From NCBI RefSeq assembly GCF_003609605.1, contig NZ_MCHY01000009.1, positions 489,058-553,057 on the forward strand: a DNA stretch of 64,000 nucleotides, written 5' to 3'. Every line of letters begins with the position of its first letter. Position 1 is the first letter of the stretch. Below the pieces are notes generated by a model. It was not told the DNA's origin, searched no databases, and saw only the letters and a program-made list of their open reading frames with translations. Below are positions 54,014 through 64,000 of this stretch, piece by piece. The stretch comes from Ammoniphilus oxalaticus (GTDB taxonomy: Bacteria > Bacillota > Bacilli > Aneurinibacillales > RAOX-1). The translations under genes were made by a program, and so were the position numbers.

Positions 54014-56836
54014 GTGGTCCTAGCGATGCTTTTATCGCTTGCCCTGCCTTCTGTTGCCGCCAATGCCCAGTCCGCTGGGACATTGCCGATTCAACTTGTG
54101 TCGGAACAGCAGATCGGGGAAGGTGTCGTATTACAAACGTATAACAAGCAAATTGCTGGGAAAAAGTCATGGGTTTATGTTACAAAAGTAGACTTGAACA
54201 ATTCCTATGCGCAGGTTAAACCGATCTATGGTAAAAATGGAACGTTTGCCGCAAAACAAAGCGTAGAGGCATTAGCTCGTGAAACGGGAGCGATCGCCGC
54301 AGTCAACGCTGACTTTTTTAATATGCAAAAACGTACCCCATTTGGCATGGCTGTCGATCAAGGGGAAATTGTTTCATCCATGGCGAGAGTGCCAGCTTGG
54401 TCTAGTTTAGGTATTTTTCAAGATCGCACCGCGGTCATCGACCACTTTACTTACAAAGGAACGGTAACGACTCCGAGTGGAGAAACGTTCCCAATCCAAG
54501 GGGTAAACAAAGAGGAATACATGGCGACGGGTATTCAGAGTCACAAAGATCAAATTAACCTTTACACGCCGCGATTTGGTTCAACGAGTTTTGGATCGCG
54601 TCCAGGACTTACTGACTACACGGAAGTTGTCGTGGAAAATGGGATCATCAAAGACATTCGCGTCAACCACCCACAGGGCGCTCCGATTCCCGCGAATGGG
54701 TTCGTGTTGTGGGGGAACGGATCAGGGGCTAATTTCCTCGGCAAATTTAAAGTTGGCGAAGCTGTACAAATAAGTTCGGCGCACGCCGCTGTCAGCAGTG
54801 GTCGACAGGATGTTTTAGCGGCAATGGGCGGACATCTATTACTCGTTGATAATGGGAAGGTGTTGAATCCATATGACCGTACGATTACGGGGAAAGTATC
54901 GCGCTCCGCAGTTGGAGTGTCCCAAGATGGAAAAACCCTTTATCTAGCGGCAGTGGAGGGGCCGTCCAACAGTCGCGGAATGGAGCTCGGCGAACTGGCC
55001 CAAACAATGCATGAGATTGGCGCATATCGGGCGGCGAACCTTGATGGCGGAGGTTCAACAACGATGGTCGCTCGTAAGCTGGCAGAAACGAATTTGACGG
55101 TGCTAAACGTTCCGCAATATCGAACACAGCGTCAAATTCCGACCGCGATTGGTGTATTCAATACGGCGCCGAAAGGCGGGGCGATCAAAGGCTTTAAAAT
55201 TGAAGGTCCCGCTCAAGTTGTAAAAGGAACTGAGGTCGCATTCCAAGTTGCCGGGGGATGGGATCAGCATTTCCATCCATACGCGATCAATCAGGCCCAA
55301 GTTACGTGGACAGGCCCGAACGCCTTCAATGGCAATAAAATGCTGGCGTTAACAACGGGTACCCACGATGTTACGGCGACTTACCAAGGACTGCAACAGA
55401 CTCGAAAGTTGGAAGTAGTTGGAGCATCGGCGGTGTCCAAGTTAATCGTCGAACCGTCGATCATCGCCGTGAACAAGGGGCAGTCAACTAACTTCAAAGT
55501 GAAAGTTCAAATGAAAGACGGAAAAACGCTCGATGTTTCGCCGTTAGCCGTTACAACGTCTGTTAGCCCAGAACTCGGAACCGTAGAAGGATTTACTTTT
55601 ACAGCGGGACAGGCGGACAATAAAGGGACAATCAATGTCAATTTTGATGGAATCCAGTTGAACGTACCTGTTTCTGTCGGTACCTCTCGACAACCTTTTG
55701 AAAACTTTGAAAACTTTCAACAAAAATTAAGTTTCTTAGCCCTACCGCAACAGCTCGCGGGACAAGGGTCGTTTCGATTGACCCAGCCTGGCGAACCGGT
55801 TTATAGCGGACAAAAGGGATTAAAACTTCAATACAATTTTGCCAATGTCGCAGCAAGCGAGAACCGTTTTGCTTACGGTCTCATTGGGGAAGCGCCGCTT
55901 ACGTTGCCAGGAACGCCGCTCGGTGTCGGCCTATGGGTACACGGAGATGGCAGCAATCACTGGTTGCGATCGGAAATTATTGATGCCAACGGCAAAACGC
56001 ATTACATGACTTACACACGTGAAATCGATTTTAACGGATGGAACTACGTCGTGGGGAACATGCCTGCGGAAGTGGTTTATCCTGTGAAAATGAAAAGCAT
56101 CTATGTCGTGAGTGTGCCGGAAGGGGCTCAGAGCCGTCCGAACCAAGGCGCATTGTATTTTGATGAGATGACCTTGTATCAACCGTATGACCCGGCGAAG
56201 CCATCGCAACCGATTCCGTCGCCAACCGAAAAACCAGCAGCCCCAGAACCCGTTCCAGCGCCGTCAACACCACAACCGCCACAACCAAATGTAGCGGACA
56301 ATCCTTTTAAGGATGTAAAAAAAGGAGCTTGGTATGAGACGCCAGTTGTAGCGCTTTATAAAGATGGGATTATCAGCGGCATGTCAAAAGATACGTTTGC
56401 CCCTGAAAATCCGCTTACGCGCGCTCAGTTTATGACGTTATTGGACAAGTGGTTAGAGTGGGAATTGGAGGGTGACGAGGAACTTGATTTCAATGATCAA
56501 ATTCCAGATTACGCGGCGCCTGCTGTCAAAGCGGCTGTAGCCAAAGGGATCGCCCAAGGATTCCCTGGAAAACTATTTAAGCCGAATGAGCCCTTAACAC
56601 GCGCCCAAATGGCGGTTATGCTGTATAACGCATTGCTCGATCGCGGTGACGAATTCGAGAAGAAGCCATCACCGACGTTTACTGATCAAACTGACATCCC
56701 AGATTGGGCTCAGGAAGCGGTGAAGGTCATGGCTGGACAAGGGTATATCAAAGGAATGGAAAACGCCTTTGAACCTCAAGGCCAAGCAACCCGCGCTCAA
56801 GCGGCAGCCTTGATCCATCAAATTAAACAACAATAG
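54014..56836 (+). CDS. S-layer-homology surface protein with phosphodiester glycosidase domain
   Basis: The secreted protein has 940 residues from GTG 54014. A signal peptide (LAMLLSLALPSVAANAQS) leads to a NAGPA-type phosphodiester glycosidase (DUF2233) domain, about residues 60-385, with AAVNADFFN and NLDGGGSTTMV. Immunoglobulin-like and beta-sandwich parts follow, then a proline-rich linker near residue 735. Three SLH domains (each with a TRAQ motif) end it and bind cell-wall polymer. AAGGGAG precedes GTG 54014. A stronger GGGAGGGG at 53949 stands 6 nt before an in-frame ATT at 53963, and that start would supply the missing positive charges of the signal peptide. It probably trims phosphodiester-linked sugars at the surface. 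Confidence 0.85.
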   Translation: MVLAMLLSLALPSVAANAQSAGTLPIQLVSEQQIGEGVVLQTYNKQIAGKKSWVYVTKVDLNNSYAQVKPIYGKNGTFAAKQSVEALARETGAIAAVNADFFNMQKRTPFGMAVDQGEIVSSMARVPAWSSLGIFQDRTAVIDHFTYKGTVTTPSGETFPIQGVNKEEYMATGIQSHKDQINLYTPRFGSTSFGSRPGLTDYTEVVVENGIIKDIRVNHPQGAPIPANGFVLWGNGSGANFLGKFKVGEAVQISSAHAAVSSGRQDVLAAMGGHLLLVDNGKVLNPYDRTITGKVSRSAVGVSQDGKTLYLAAVEGPSNSRGMELGELAQTMHEIGAYRAANLDGGGSTTMVARKLAETNLTVLNVPQYRTQRQIPTAIGVFNTAPKGGAIKGFKIEGPAQVVKGTEVAFQVAGGWDQHFHPYAINQAQVTWTGPNAFNGNKMLALTTGTHDVTATYQGLQQTRKLEVVGASAVSKLIVEPSIIAVNKGQSTNFKVKVQMKDGKTLDVSPLAVTTSVSPELGTVEGFTFTAGQADNKGTINVNFDGIQLNVPVSVGTSRQPFENFENFQQKLSFLALPQQLAGQGSFRLTQPGEPVYSGQKGLKLQYNFANVAASENRFAYGLIGEAPLTLPGTPLGVGLWVHGDGSNHWLRSEIIDANGKTHYMTYTREIDFNGWNYVVGNMPAEVVYPVKMKSIYVVSVPEGAQSRPNQGALYFDEMTLYQPYDPAKPSQPIPSPTEKPAAPEPVPAPSTPQPPQPNVADNPFKDVKKGAWYETPVVALYKDGIISGMSKDTFAPENPLTRAQFMTLLDKWLEWELEGDEELDFNDQIPDYAAPAVKAAVAKGIAQGFPGKLFKPNEPLTRAQMAVMLYNALLDRGDEFEKKPSPTFTDQTDIPDWAQEAVKVMAGQGYIKGMENAFEPQGQATRAQAAALIHQIKQQ

Positions 56837-56872
56837 TAGCGAGCTTTGCTCCGGGATCAGCTTTTCTGAATT

Positions 56873-56912
56873 AAAGAGCCCCTCTTAATCGTTATGCGAG
56901 AGGGGCTCTTTC
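56873..56912 (+). terminator. Terminator after the SLH protein gene
   Basis: AAAGAGCCCCTC pairs perfectly with GAGGGGCTCTTT around a 14-nt loop, followed by CTTG. The stem is strong and nearly symmetrical. Confidence 0.78.
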
Positions 56913-57062
56913 TTGTGGTTTTCAGGTCGAATCGCATTGCATTGCGGTTAACGGGAAGTAGCTCCTGAAGGAATCGGTTTGACAAAGATGGAACGTCTTC
57001 GTTGTTTTGCGCATAGAACTTGAAGCTGGGTAGTGAAATCCAATTAAGGGTGATACCCATGA

Positions 57063-57086
57063 CTTTTACTAGTGAATGTTGTGGGC
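57063..57086 (-). repeat. 24-bp dispersed element, one reverse copy
   Basis: The copy reads CTTTTACTAGTG then AATGTTGTGGGC. It lies between the SLH gene terminator and the forward cluster at 57300. No gene is supported from 56913 to 57625; the open frames crossing this region run through the repeats and lack ribosome-binding sites. Confidence 0.8.
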
Positions 57087-57299
57087 CCGACTTTGGGCCT
57101 AGCTAAGAATGATGACTTGCTCCATATGTCTGGGTGGAGACCTGATTTCAGCAGGGTTGCTCATTAAACGAGCATTAACAAGGAGGCCGTTGGGTTGTGT
57201 CGATGTATCGCTGATAAACCTAGAGTCAAAAGGCAGTTTCGTGTTATTACAGCGACGCAGTGGGGTTCGTGTTGTAAATGGAATAATGGCCGATATACC

Positions 57300-57487
57300 A
57301 CCCACAACACTGTATAGTAAAAGCCTTAACTATGTATCTCGCTCTTCGACATAAAAAGCGCGGGCGCTCCCGAATTACCTACCCCCAACATTGTTTAGTA
57401 AAAGGGGATTCCCTGTTCGGCCCACTGAGTGCTTACTTCCCTCGCGGCTCTCAAAGGGGACTCACCCCCAACACTCTATAGTAAAAG
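57300..57487 (+). repeat. 24-bp dispersed element, three forward copies
   Basis: Copies lie at 57300-57323, 57381-57404 and 57464-57487 (81 and 83 bp apart). GGGG directly before the last copy can pair with its CCCC. The cluster ends about 140 bp before the atp operon promoter. Confidence 0.9.
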
Positions 57488-57625
57488 CGACTATCTCCTT
57501 AAAACCCCGCTCAAAATTCAGGCCGCCTCCAACAAATCAAGTTGTCAGTAAATTCGGCCGATTTGCTTCCGTTTGGAAAATGACACAAAACAGTGTTTAT
57601 TTGACCGGAAAATTCATTTCGATTA

Positions 57626-57654
57626 TTGACAAATACCTAGCGAATCAGTACTAT
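57626..57654 (+). promoter_or_regulatory. Sigma-A promoter of the atp operon
   Basis: TTGACA (57626-57631) and TACTAT (57649-57654) are separated by exactly 17 bp. Transcription would begin near 57661, right at the sequence GGAGGAAAAATAA. Confidence 0.82.
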
Positions 57655-57660
57655 GATGAA

Positions 57661-57688
57661 GGAGGAAAAATAAATGAATAAATCCTAG
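57661..57688 (+). promoter_or_regulatory. 5'-terminal ribosome-binding site and four-codon ORF in the atp leader
   Basis: The predicted transcript starts with GGAGG, 8 nt before ATG 57674, which opens a reading frame of only four codons (M-N-K-S) before TAG at 57686. A ribosome-binding site at the extreme 5' end is known to stabilise some Bacillus mRNAs. The main coding region starts 160 bp downstream. Confidence 0.5.
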
Positions 57689-57833
57689 GAAAAATCATTT
57701 GTTTTTTTGGCCAATGTTCGTATGGTAAGCGATTGGTAAGTCCAACAGTAGTCACTAGAAATAAGGGGTAGCTTTACTACCTCTATTCATGGTGGGTAAA
57801 CTGCGCTTAACTATCCTTGTGGAGGTTATGTCT

Positions 57834-58055
57834 ATGCCGAATCCGCAGCAATCACCTTGGAAGGGCTTGTCTCTTGTCTCCGTGATTGGTATGGATGTTG
57901 GAATTGGGACGTACGTGGGTGTTTGGCTAGGAAAGAAAGTAGACGTATACTTAAACTCGGCCCCATGGGGACTTGTGGGCGGTGTCTTTGTAGGTGTTGC
58001 TACTGGTGTGTTAGTGGCTGTGCCCATAATTAAGAGGCTTCTAGGGGATAGTTAA
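57834..58055 (+). CDS. atpZ: AtpZ/AtpI-family protein
   Basis: The 73-residue membrane protein has two hydrophobic segments: SLVSVIGMDVGIGTYVGVWLG, and LVGGVFVGVATGVLVAVPII. It belongs to the small AtpZ family at the head of atp operons, proposed to help Mg2+ or Ca2+ transport or c-ring assembly with AtpI. ATG 57834 has GGAGG at 8 nt; the open frame extends further upstream without a suitable site. atpI begins 3 bp after its stop. Confidence 0.85.
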   Translation: MPNPQQSPWKGLSLVSVIGMDVGIGTYVGVWLGKKVDVYLNSAPWGLVGGVFVGVATGVLVAVPIIKRLLGDS

Positions 58056-58057
58056 AG

Positions 58058-58456
58058 ATGAATGCATACAAAATGGGAATCCAACGAATGGTAATCTGGA
58101 CCGCTTCTGCATTGGTCGGCGCCATTGCTGGCTGGATATTCAGTTCGTATCGCGCGTGGTTTGCAGGTTTTATTTTAGGTTGCTTTTTCGGGTTGATTAG
58201 CGCGGTTTATACCGCATGGAGAATCAATCAGTTCGGAGAAATGTTAACAAGTAAAGTAGATGGTCAAAAGAAGCAGCGATCATTAGGGACGTCAACGAGA
58301 TTTGGACTGGCTGTCTTGGCGACAGTGATCACGATCAAATTTCCGCAACATTTTCATACGCCAGCGATGGCGATTGGGTTGGTGACACCTATGGGAATTG
58401 CTTTTATTGATATGTTTTATCACAACTTAAGTGAAAAAGACGAAACCCGCGGGTGA
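58058..58456 (+). CDS. atpI: ATP synthase subunit I
   Basis: The 132-residue membrane protein has four hydrophobic segments, as in subunit I, which aids c-ring assembly. The first two carry WTASALVGAIAGWIF and GFILGCFFGLISAVY. A short charged loop with KVDGQKKQ lies in the middle. AGGGG lies before the ATG, and the gene follows atpZ by 3 bp. The weak overall conservation is typical of the family. Confidence 0.85.
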   Translation: MNAYKMGIQRMVIWTASALVGAIAGWIFSSYRAWFAGFILGCFFGLISAVYTAWRINQFGEMLTSKVDGQKKQRSLGTSTRFGLAVLATVITIKFPQHFHTPAMAIGLVTPMGIAFIDMFYHNLSEKDETRG

Positions 58457-58471
58457 AGGGGGTGAAATGCA

Positions 58472-59203
58472 ATGGATACTAGCGCAGCGATGGGAAGGCT
58501 GTTTGGCTTGGATTTTAACCTAGCTATTGTTTTGACGACAACTGCTTCCGCAATCATTGTATTTTTAATTGCGCGAGCTGGGGCTGCCGCCGCGATCTCA
58601 TCAGTTAATTCCGCTGCTCATGCGCCGAGAGGAGCGCAGAACTTTATGGAGTGGGTTATTGAATTCGTCCGTAATGTTATAGGCAGCACAATGGATATGA
58701 AAAAAGGTGAACGCTACCTCGGTTTGGGAGTTACTATAATTTTGTACATTTTTGTCTCTAATATGATAGGGCTTCCCTTAACCTTTGTAGCGGGTAATGA
58801 AGTATGGTGGACAACGCCGACCGCTGATCCGCATGTTACGCTTTCTTTATCAGTTGCAATGATTATTTTGACACAGATTTTTGGATTGCGTGATCTCGGT
58901 GTGGGAGGCTATCTAAAAAGTTATTTACAACCACAAGCGTGGATGGTGCCGTTGAACATCATTGAGCAGTTTGCCAGCGCGCTGACGCTTGGAATGCGTC
59001 TATTTGGTAATATGTTTGCTGGTGGATTGTTGTTAGGGTTATTAGCAAGCGCTGTCTATTCAGGACCGTTCGCTATGATTGGAGCAGCTGTCCCGATGAT
59101 TGTGTGGGAAATGTTTAGTATTTTCGTAGGAGCGATTCAGTCTTTCGTCTTCCTCATCTTGACAATGGTTTATATTTCCCATAGAATCGCTGTCGACCAC
59201 TAG
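58472..59203 (+). CDS. atpB: ATP synthase subunit a
   Basis: The 243-residue membrane subunit forms the proton half-channels. The essential arginine is in LTLGMRLFGNMFAGG near residue 175, and the last helix has AIQSFVFLILTMVYI. Five to six membrane segments are predicted. AGGGGGTG precedes the ATG. Confidence 0.95.
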   Translation: MDTSAAMGRLFGLDFNLAIVLTTTASAIIVFLIARAGAAAAISSVNSAAHAPRGAQNFMEWVIEFVRNVIGSTMDMKKGERYLGLGVTIILYIFVSNMIGLPLTFVAGNEVWWTTPTADPHVTLSLSVAMIILTQIFGLRDLGVGGYLKSYLQPQAWMVPLNIIEQFASALTLGMRLFGNMFAGGLLLGLLASAVYSGPFAMIGAAVPMIVWEMFSIFVGAIQSFVFLILTMVYISHRIAVDH

Positions 59204-59292
59204 GTTTTATTATCTCTATTTTCATACCTTGAGATTTAAATAGAACTAAAACAAATTATTTAATTACACATTTATGAAGGAGGTCTCTTGTT

Positions 59293-59508
59293 ATGACAGG
59301 AGTATTAGCAGCAGCAATTATTGCAGCAGCAGCAGCTATTGGAGCGAGTATTGGAATTGGTATGATCGTCGGTAACACAGTGAAAAGCATGGCGCGTCAA
59401 CCAGAAATCAGAGGAAATCTGCAAACAACAATGTTTATCGGTATTGGTCTACTTGAGGGTATTCCGATCATTGCGATCGTTATCGCGTTTATGGCTTTAG
59501 GTAGCTAA
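59293..59508 (+). CDS. atpE: ATP synthase subunit c
   Basis: The 71-residue hairpin protein builds the rotor ring. Helix 1 is rich in Ala, Gly and Ile, the polar loop is ARQPEIRGN, and the ion-binding glutamate is in [11 protein letters not shown] near residue 55. The residues around it do not form the sodium-binding pattern, so proton coupling is likely. AGGAGG precedes the ATG. A stable stem-loop follows before atpF. Confidence 0.96.
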   Translation: MTGVLAAAIIAAAAAIGASIGIGMIVGNTVKSMARQPEIRGNLQTTMFIGIGLLEGIPIIAIVIAFMALGS

Positions 59509-59525
59509 GCGAATCTTGACATTAA

Positions 59526-59557
59526 AATGGCGACGCTCTACGCAGAGCCTCGCCATT
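59526..59557 (+). promoter_or_regulatory. Intercistronic stem-loop between atpE and atpF
   Basis: AATGGCGA and GCTCT pair with AGAGC and TCGCCATT around the loop ACGC, giving 13 pairs with one C-C mismatch. No T-run follows, so it is not a terminator. It may protect the 3' end of atpE mRNA and so raise the amount of subunit c, which is needed in about ten copies. Confidence 0.7.
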
Positions 59558-59602
59558 CCTTATGTTTTGGAAAATGGAAAGTCGTAGAGGAAGGTGACAT
59601 TC

Positions 59603-60091
59603 ATGGATTTAGAAATTCAATGGGGAACGGCTCTGTATTCGCTAGTAGTGTTCTTTGTGTTGCTCTTATTGTTGCGTAAATATGCGCTTAAACCCATTCT
59701 AGGTGTGATGGAAGCGCGTCAAGATAAAATTACGAATGATATCACTACCGCAGAAAAGAATCGCGAAGAAGCGATGAAGTTGCTGGAAGAGCAAAAGCAA
59801 GCGATCCAAGCGGCTCGTCAAGACGCGGCGAAGATCATCGAAAACGCGCGCGTGGCCGCGGACAAGCAAGCGGAAGATATTTTAATTAAAGCGGCGGCTG
59901 ATGTCGAACAGTTCAAAAAGAACGCTCAAGCTGAAATTGTTAGCGAAACAGAGAAGGCGATGGCGGCATTACGTGAACAAGTTGGAGCTTTATCTATTAT
60001 GTTGGCGACAAAGATTATTGAAAAAGAGTTAGACGATAATCAACAAGAGAAGTTGGTGTCCGACTTCTTTAAAGAAGTAGGGGAAGCCTAA
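59603..60091 (+). CDS. atpF: ATP synthase subunit b
   Basis: The 162-residue stator subunit has one N-terminal membrane segment (ALYSLVVFFVLLLLLRKYAL) followed by a long charged coiled coil. ATG 59603 has GAGGAAGGTG at 6 nt; GTG 59594 lies inside that site. It overlaps atpH by one base. Confidence 0.94.
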   Translation: MDLEIQWGTALYSLVVFFVLLLLLRKYALKPILGVMEARQDKITNDITTAEKNREEAMKLLEEQKQAIQAARQDAAKIIENARVAADKQAEDILIKAAADVEQFKKNAQAEIVSETEKAMAALREQVGALSIMLATKIIEKELDDNQQEKLVSDFFKEVGEA

Positions 60092-60639
60092 TGAGTAGCC
60101 CGATTGTAGCAAAACGTTACGCGTATGCCTTTTTTGAGGTGGCTTCTGAAAAAAACCAAGTCGACGCGATTGAGCAAGAACTTCAATTAATTAAGCAGGC
60201 AATGGATGAAAACCCTGCCTTTTTGCAATTTTTGCAACACCCACAAATTACGAAAGCTGAAAAGAAGAAAGAAATCACAACTGTGTTTAAGGATAAAATC
60301 AGTGAAATCACGCTGGATTTCTTTAATCTTTTAATTGACAAAAGCCGCGAAGATATCATTACCTTCACTCCGGTTTTTTTCACGGAAAAAGCGAATGAAG
60401 CGCGTGGGTTGGTTGATGCGGTGGTGACATCCGTTGAGCCGTTGTCTGAAGAACAGGAAGCGGGCATCGCTCAGTCGTTTAATCGATTATTGAATAAAGA
60501 AATTCGAATTCAAAACCAGCTCGATCCATCAATTATGGGTGGTGTCATCGTACAGATTGGTGATCGCTTGTACGACGGAAGCGTGGCTGGAAGATTGAAT
60601 CGTTTACAGCAGAGCTTCAGGCAAGCTCAAGTGAGATAG
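60091..60639 (+). CDS. atpH: ATP synthase subunit delta
   Basis: The 182-residue subunit links the F1 head with subunit b. It shows the N-terminal helical domain (KRYAYAFFEVASEKNQ) and the C-terminal IRIQNQLDPSIMGGVIVQIGD typical of the family. Its ATG overlaps the atpF stop (TAATG), so translation is probably coupled. Confidence 0.94.
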   Translation: MSSPIVAKRYAYAFFEVASEKNQVDAIEQELQLIKQAMDENPAFLQFLQHPQITKAEKKKEITTVFKDKISEITLDFFNLLIDKSREDIITFTPVFFTEKANEARGLVDAVVTSVEPLSEEQEAGIAQSFNRLLNKEIRIQNQLDPSIMGGVIVQIGDRLYDGSVAGRLNRLQQSFRQAQVR

Positions 60640-62166
<1,527 letters not shown>

Positions 62167-62224
62167 TTCATTCGATCTGACTGAGGACTGCAATTAAACT
62201 GAATCTATAAAGGTGGTGAATTCA

Positions 62225-63100
62225 ATGGCTGCTGGAATTCGTGAAATAAGACGAAAAATTAGAAGTGTCACCAATACGAGACAGATCACGAGAGCGATGG
62301 AAATGGTTGCTGCGGCAAAACTACGCCGCGCCCAAGAGCGCGCCCAATCTTCGCGACCTTATTCGGAGAAAATGCAGGATGTGATTCATAGCATCGCCAA
62401 GGCTACAACGGCGAGCCATCCAATGTTGGAAACGCGCCCGATTAAGAAGACAGGCTACTTAGTCATCTCAGCAGACCGCGGTTTGGCGGGCGGGTTGACA
62501 AGTAACTTGATGCGTAAAATTGTCGCGACGATTGAAGAACGCCATCAAAATCATGATGAATTCGTATTGTTTGTGGCAGGGAAAAAAGGACGCGACTTTT
62601 TGTCGAAACGCGGTTATCCGATCCTCGATTCCGTCGTGGATATTCCAGATTCCCCAAACTTTGCGGATATTCAAAGTATCGCAAACCAAGCCGTTAATCT
62701 TTTTGCGGAAGAGGAAATTGATGAGTTGAACCTTTTCTACAGTGAGTTCCAAAGCGCCTTGTCACAAGTGCCAACCGAAATTCGTCTACTTCCTTTAGCG
62801 GAAGTAGAGCAGGATACTGCGCAGGAAAGTGACTCATCTGGGATGGTTTTGGAATATGAATATGAGCCTTCTCCAGAGGCGGTATTGGAAGTGTTATTGC
62901 CTCGTTACGCAGAAACGTTGATTTTCAGCGCGTTGCTTGAATCGAAGGCGAGTTTCCAAGGGGCGCAAATGACAGCGATGGGCAGCGCGAGTGAAAACGC
63001 GAGCGAGTTGATCGACGATCTAACGTTAATGTTCAACCGTTCTCGACAAGCTGCGATTACGCAAGAGATCTCGGAGATCGTTGCGGGCGCCAATGCTTAG
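62225..63100 (+). CDS. atpG: ATP synthase subunit gamma
   Basis: The 291-residue central shaft has the N-terminal helix REIRRKIRSVTNTRQIT, the segment ISADRGLAGGLTSN near residue 80, and the C-terminal helix NRSRQAAITQEISEIVAG. ATG 62225 has AAGGTGGTGA upstream; GTG 62213 lies within it. Confidence 0.96.
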   Translation: MAAGIREIRRKIRSVTNTRQITRAMEMVAAAKLRRAQERAQSSRPYSEKMQDVIHSIAKATTASHPMLETRPIKKTGYLVISADRGLAGGLTSNLMRKIVATIEERHQNHDEFVLFVAGKKGRDFLSKRGYPILDSVVDIPDSPNFADIQSIANQAVNLFAEEEIDELNLFYSEFQSALSQVPTEIRLLPLAEVEQDTAQESDSSGMVLEYEYEPSPEAVLEVLLPRYAETLIFSALLESKASFQGAQMTAMGSASENASELIDDLTLMFNRSRQAAITQEISEIVAGANA

Positions 63101-63170
63101 CGCATGGACTGTAGTTGATTGGTAAGGCGTTGATCTTTGGTCGACATTTTGTTCGGTTAAGGATCAATGA

Positions 63171-64000
<830 letters not shown>

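Noticed and set aside
57109-57354. 81-residue open frame upstream of the atp operon
   Set aside because: It spans a copy of the 24-bp repeat and has no ribosome-binding site.
40169-57487. CRISPR-like look of the 24-bp repeat clusters
   Set aside because: The repeats vary in their centre, occur as one to three copies at many loci in both orientations, the spacing is irregular and no cas genes are present.

Overview
The window is a stretch of chromosome from an endospore-forming, Gram-positive member of the Bacillales. The evidence is spo0F, spoIIR, a YhcN-type spore lipoprotein, a Firmicutes RNA polymerase delta subunit, strong AGGAGG ribosome-binding sites, frequent TTG and GTG starts, and a gene order close to the Bacillus subtilis ywf-ywg-ywh-ywi-ywj-ywk-ywl-atp region. 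Several local differences (a fatty-acid/IcmF block, a sigma-54-controlled lysine aminomutase, an SLH surface protein next to mnaA, no thymidine kinase beside rpmE) suggest a relative of Brevibacillus, Paenibacillaceae or Thermoactinomycetaceae rather than Bacillus itself. That placement is inference.

Layout. 1-9.8 kb: end of a DUF3189-like gene, ywfO, ywgA, ywhD, a 75-residue orphan, a class A penicillin-binding protein on the minus strand, speE-speB (spermidine synthesis), a 44-residue zinc-ribbon protein, ywiB and argS. 10-13.8 kb: a PAS/AAA+ sigma-54 activator and kamA, which has a near-consensus -24/-12 promoter. 14-15.8 kb: an ECF sigma factor and its membrane anti-sigma protein. 16-26.5 kb: a fatty/branched-chain acyl-CoA operon (fadF, thiolase, hydroxyacyl-CoA dehydrogenase, two acyl-CoA dehydrogenases, a FadR-like TetR regulator, fused isobutyryl-CoA mutase icmF). 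27-36.6 kb: rpoE, pyrG (with a CTP-sensing attenuator), spo0F, fbaA, transaldolase, murA2, glpX, rho and a radical SAM gene. 37-44.3 kb: rpmE, a YhcN-like lipoprotein, prfA, prmC, a two-TM protein, spoIIR, and a SAM-I riboswitch in front of a methionine-synthesis fusion enzyme. 44.4-52.6 kb: a GNAT gene, sua5/ywlC preceded by DnaA boxes, mntP, a ZIP transporter, ywlE, rpiB, ywlG, glyA, upp and mnaA. 52.9-56.8 kb: a transposase-derived zinc-ribbon gene with an SOS box, and a 940-residue SLH glycosidase-like surface protein. 57.6-64 kb: the F1Fo ATP synthase operon atpZ-I-B-E-F-H-A-G-D, with atpD cut by the window edge.

The unusual part is the intergenic DNA. A 24-bp element (ACCCMCAACAYT followed by NNNTAGTAAAAG) occurs 18 times, only between genes, in clusters spaced about 53-63 or 80-85 bp with one orientation per cluster. 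Three reverse copies lie on one side of the transposase-derived gene and two forward copies on the other, which recalls REP/RAYT systems. A second superfamily of roughly 110-bp hairpin units (sharing CTAACGGGAG...CCCGTTGCA or TAACGGTC...CCCTTACA) sits upstream of the sigma-54 activator, the ECF sigma gene and rpmE. A 71-bp tandem array built on GGAGAAACTCC precedes rpoE. I do not recognise any of these as described repeat families.
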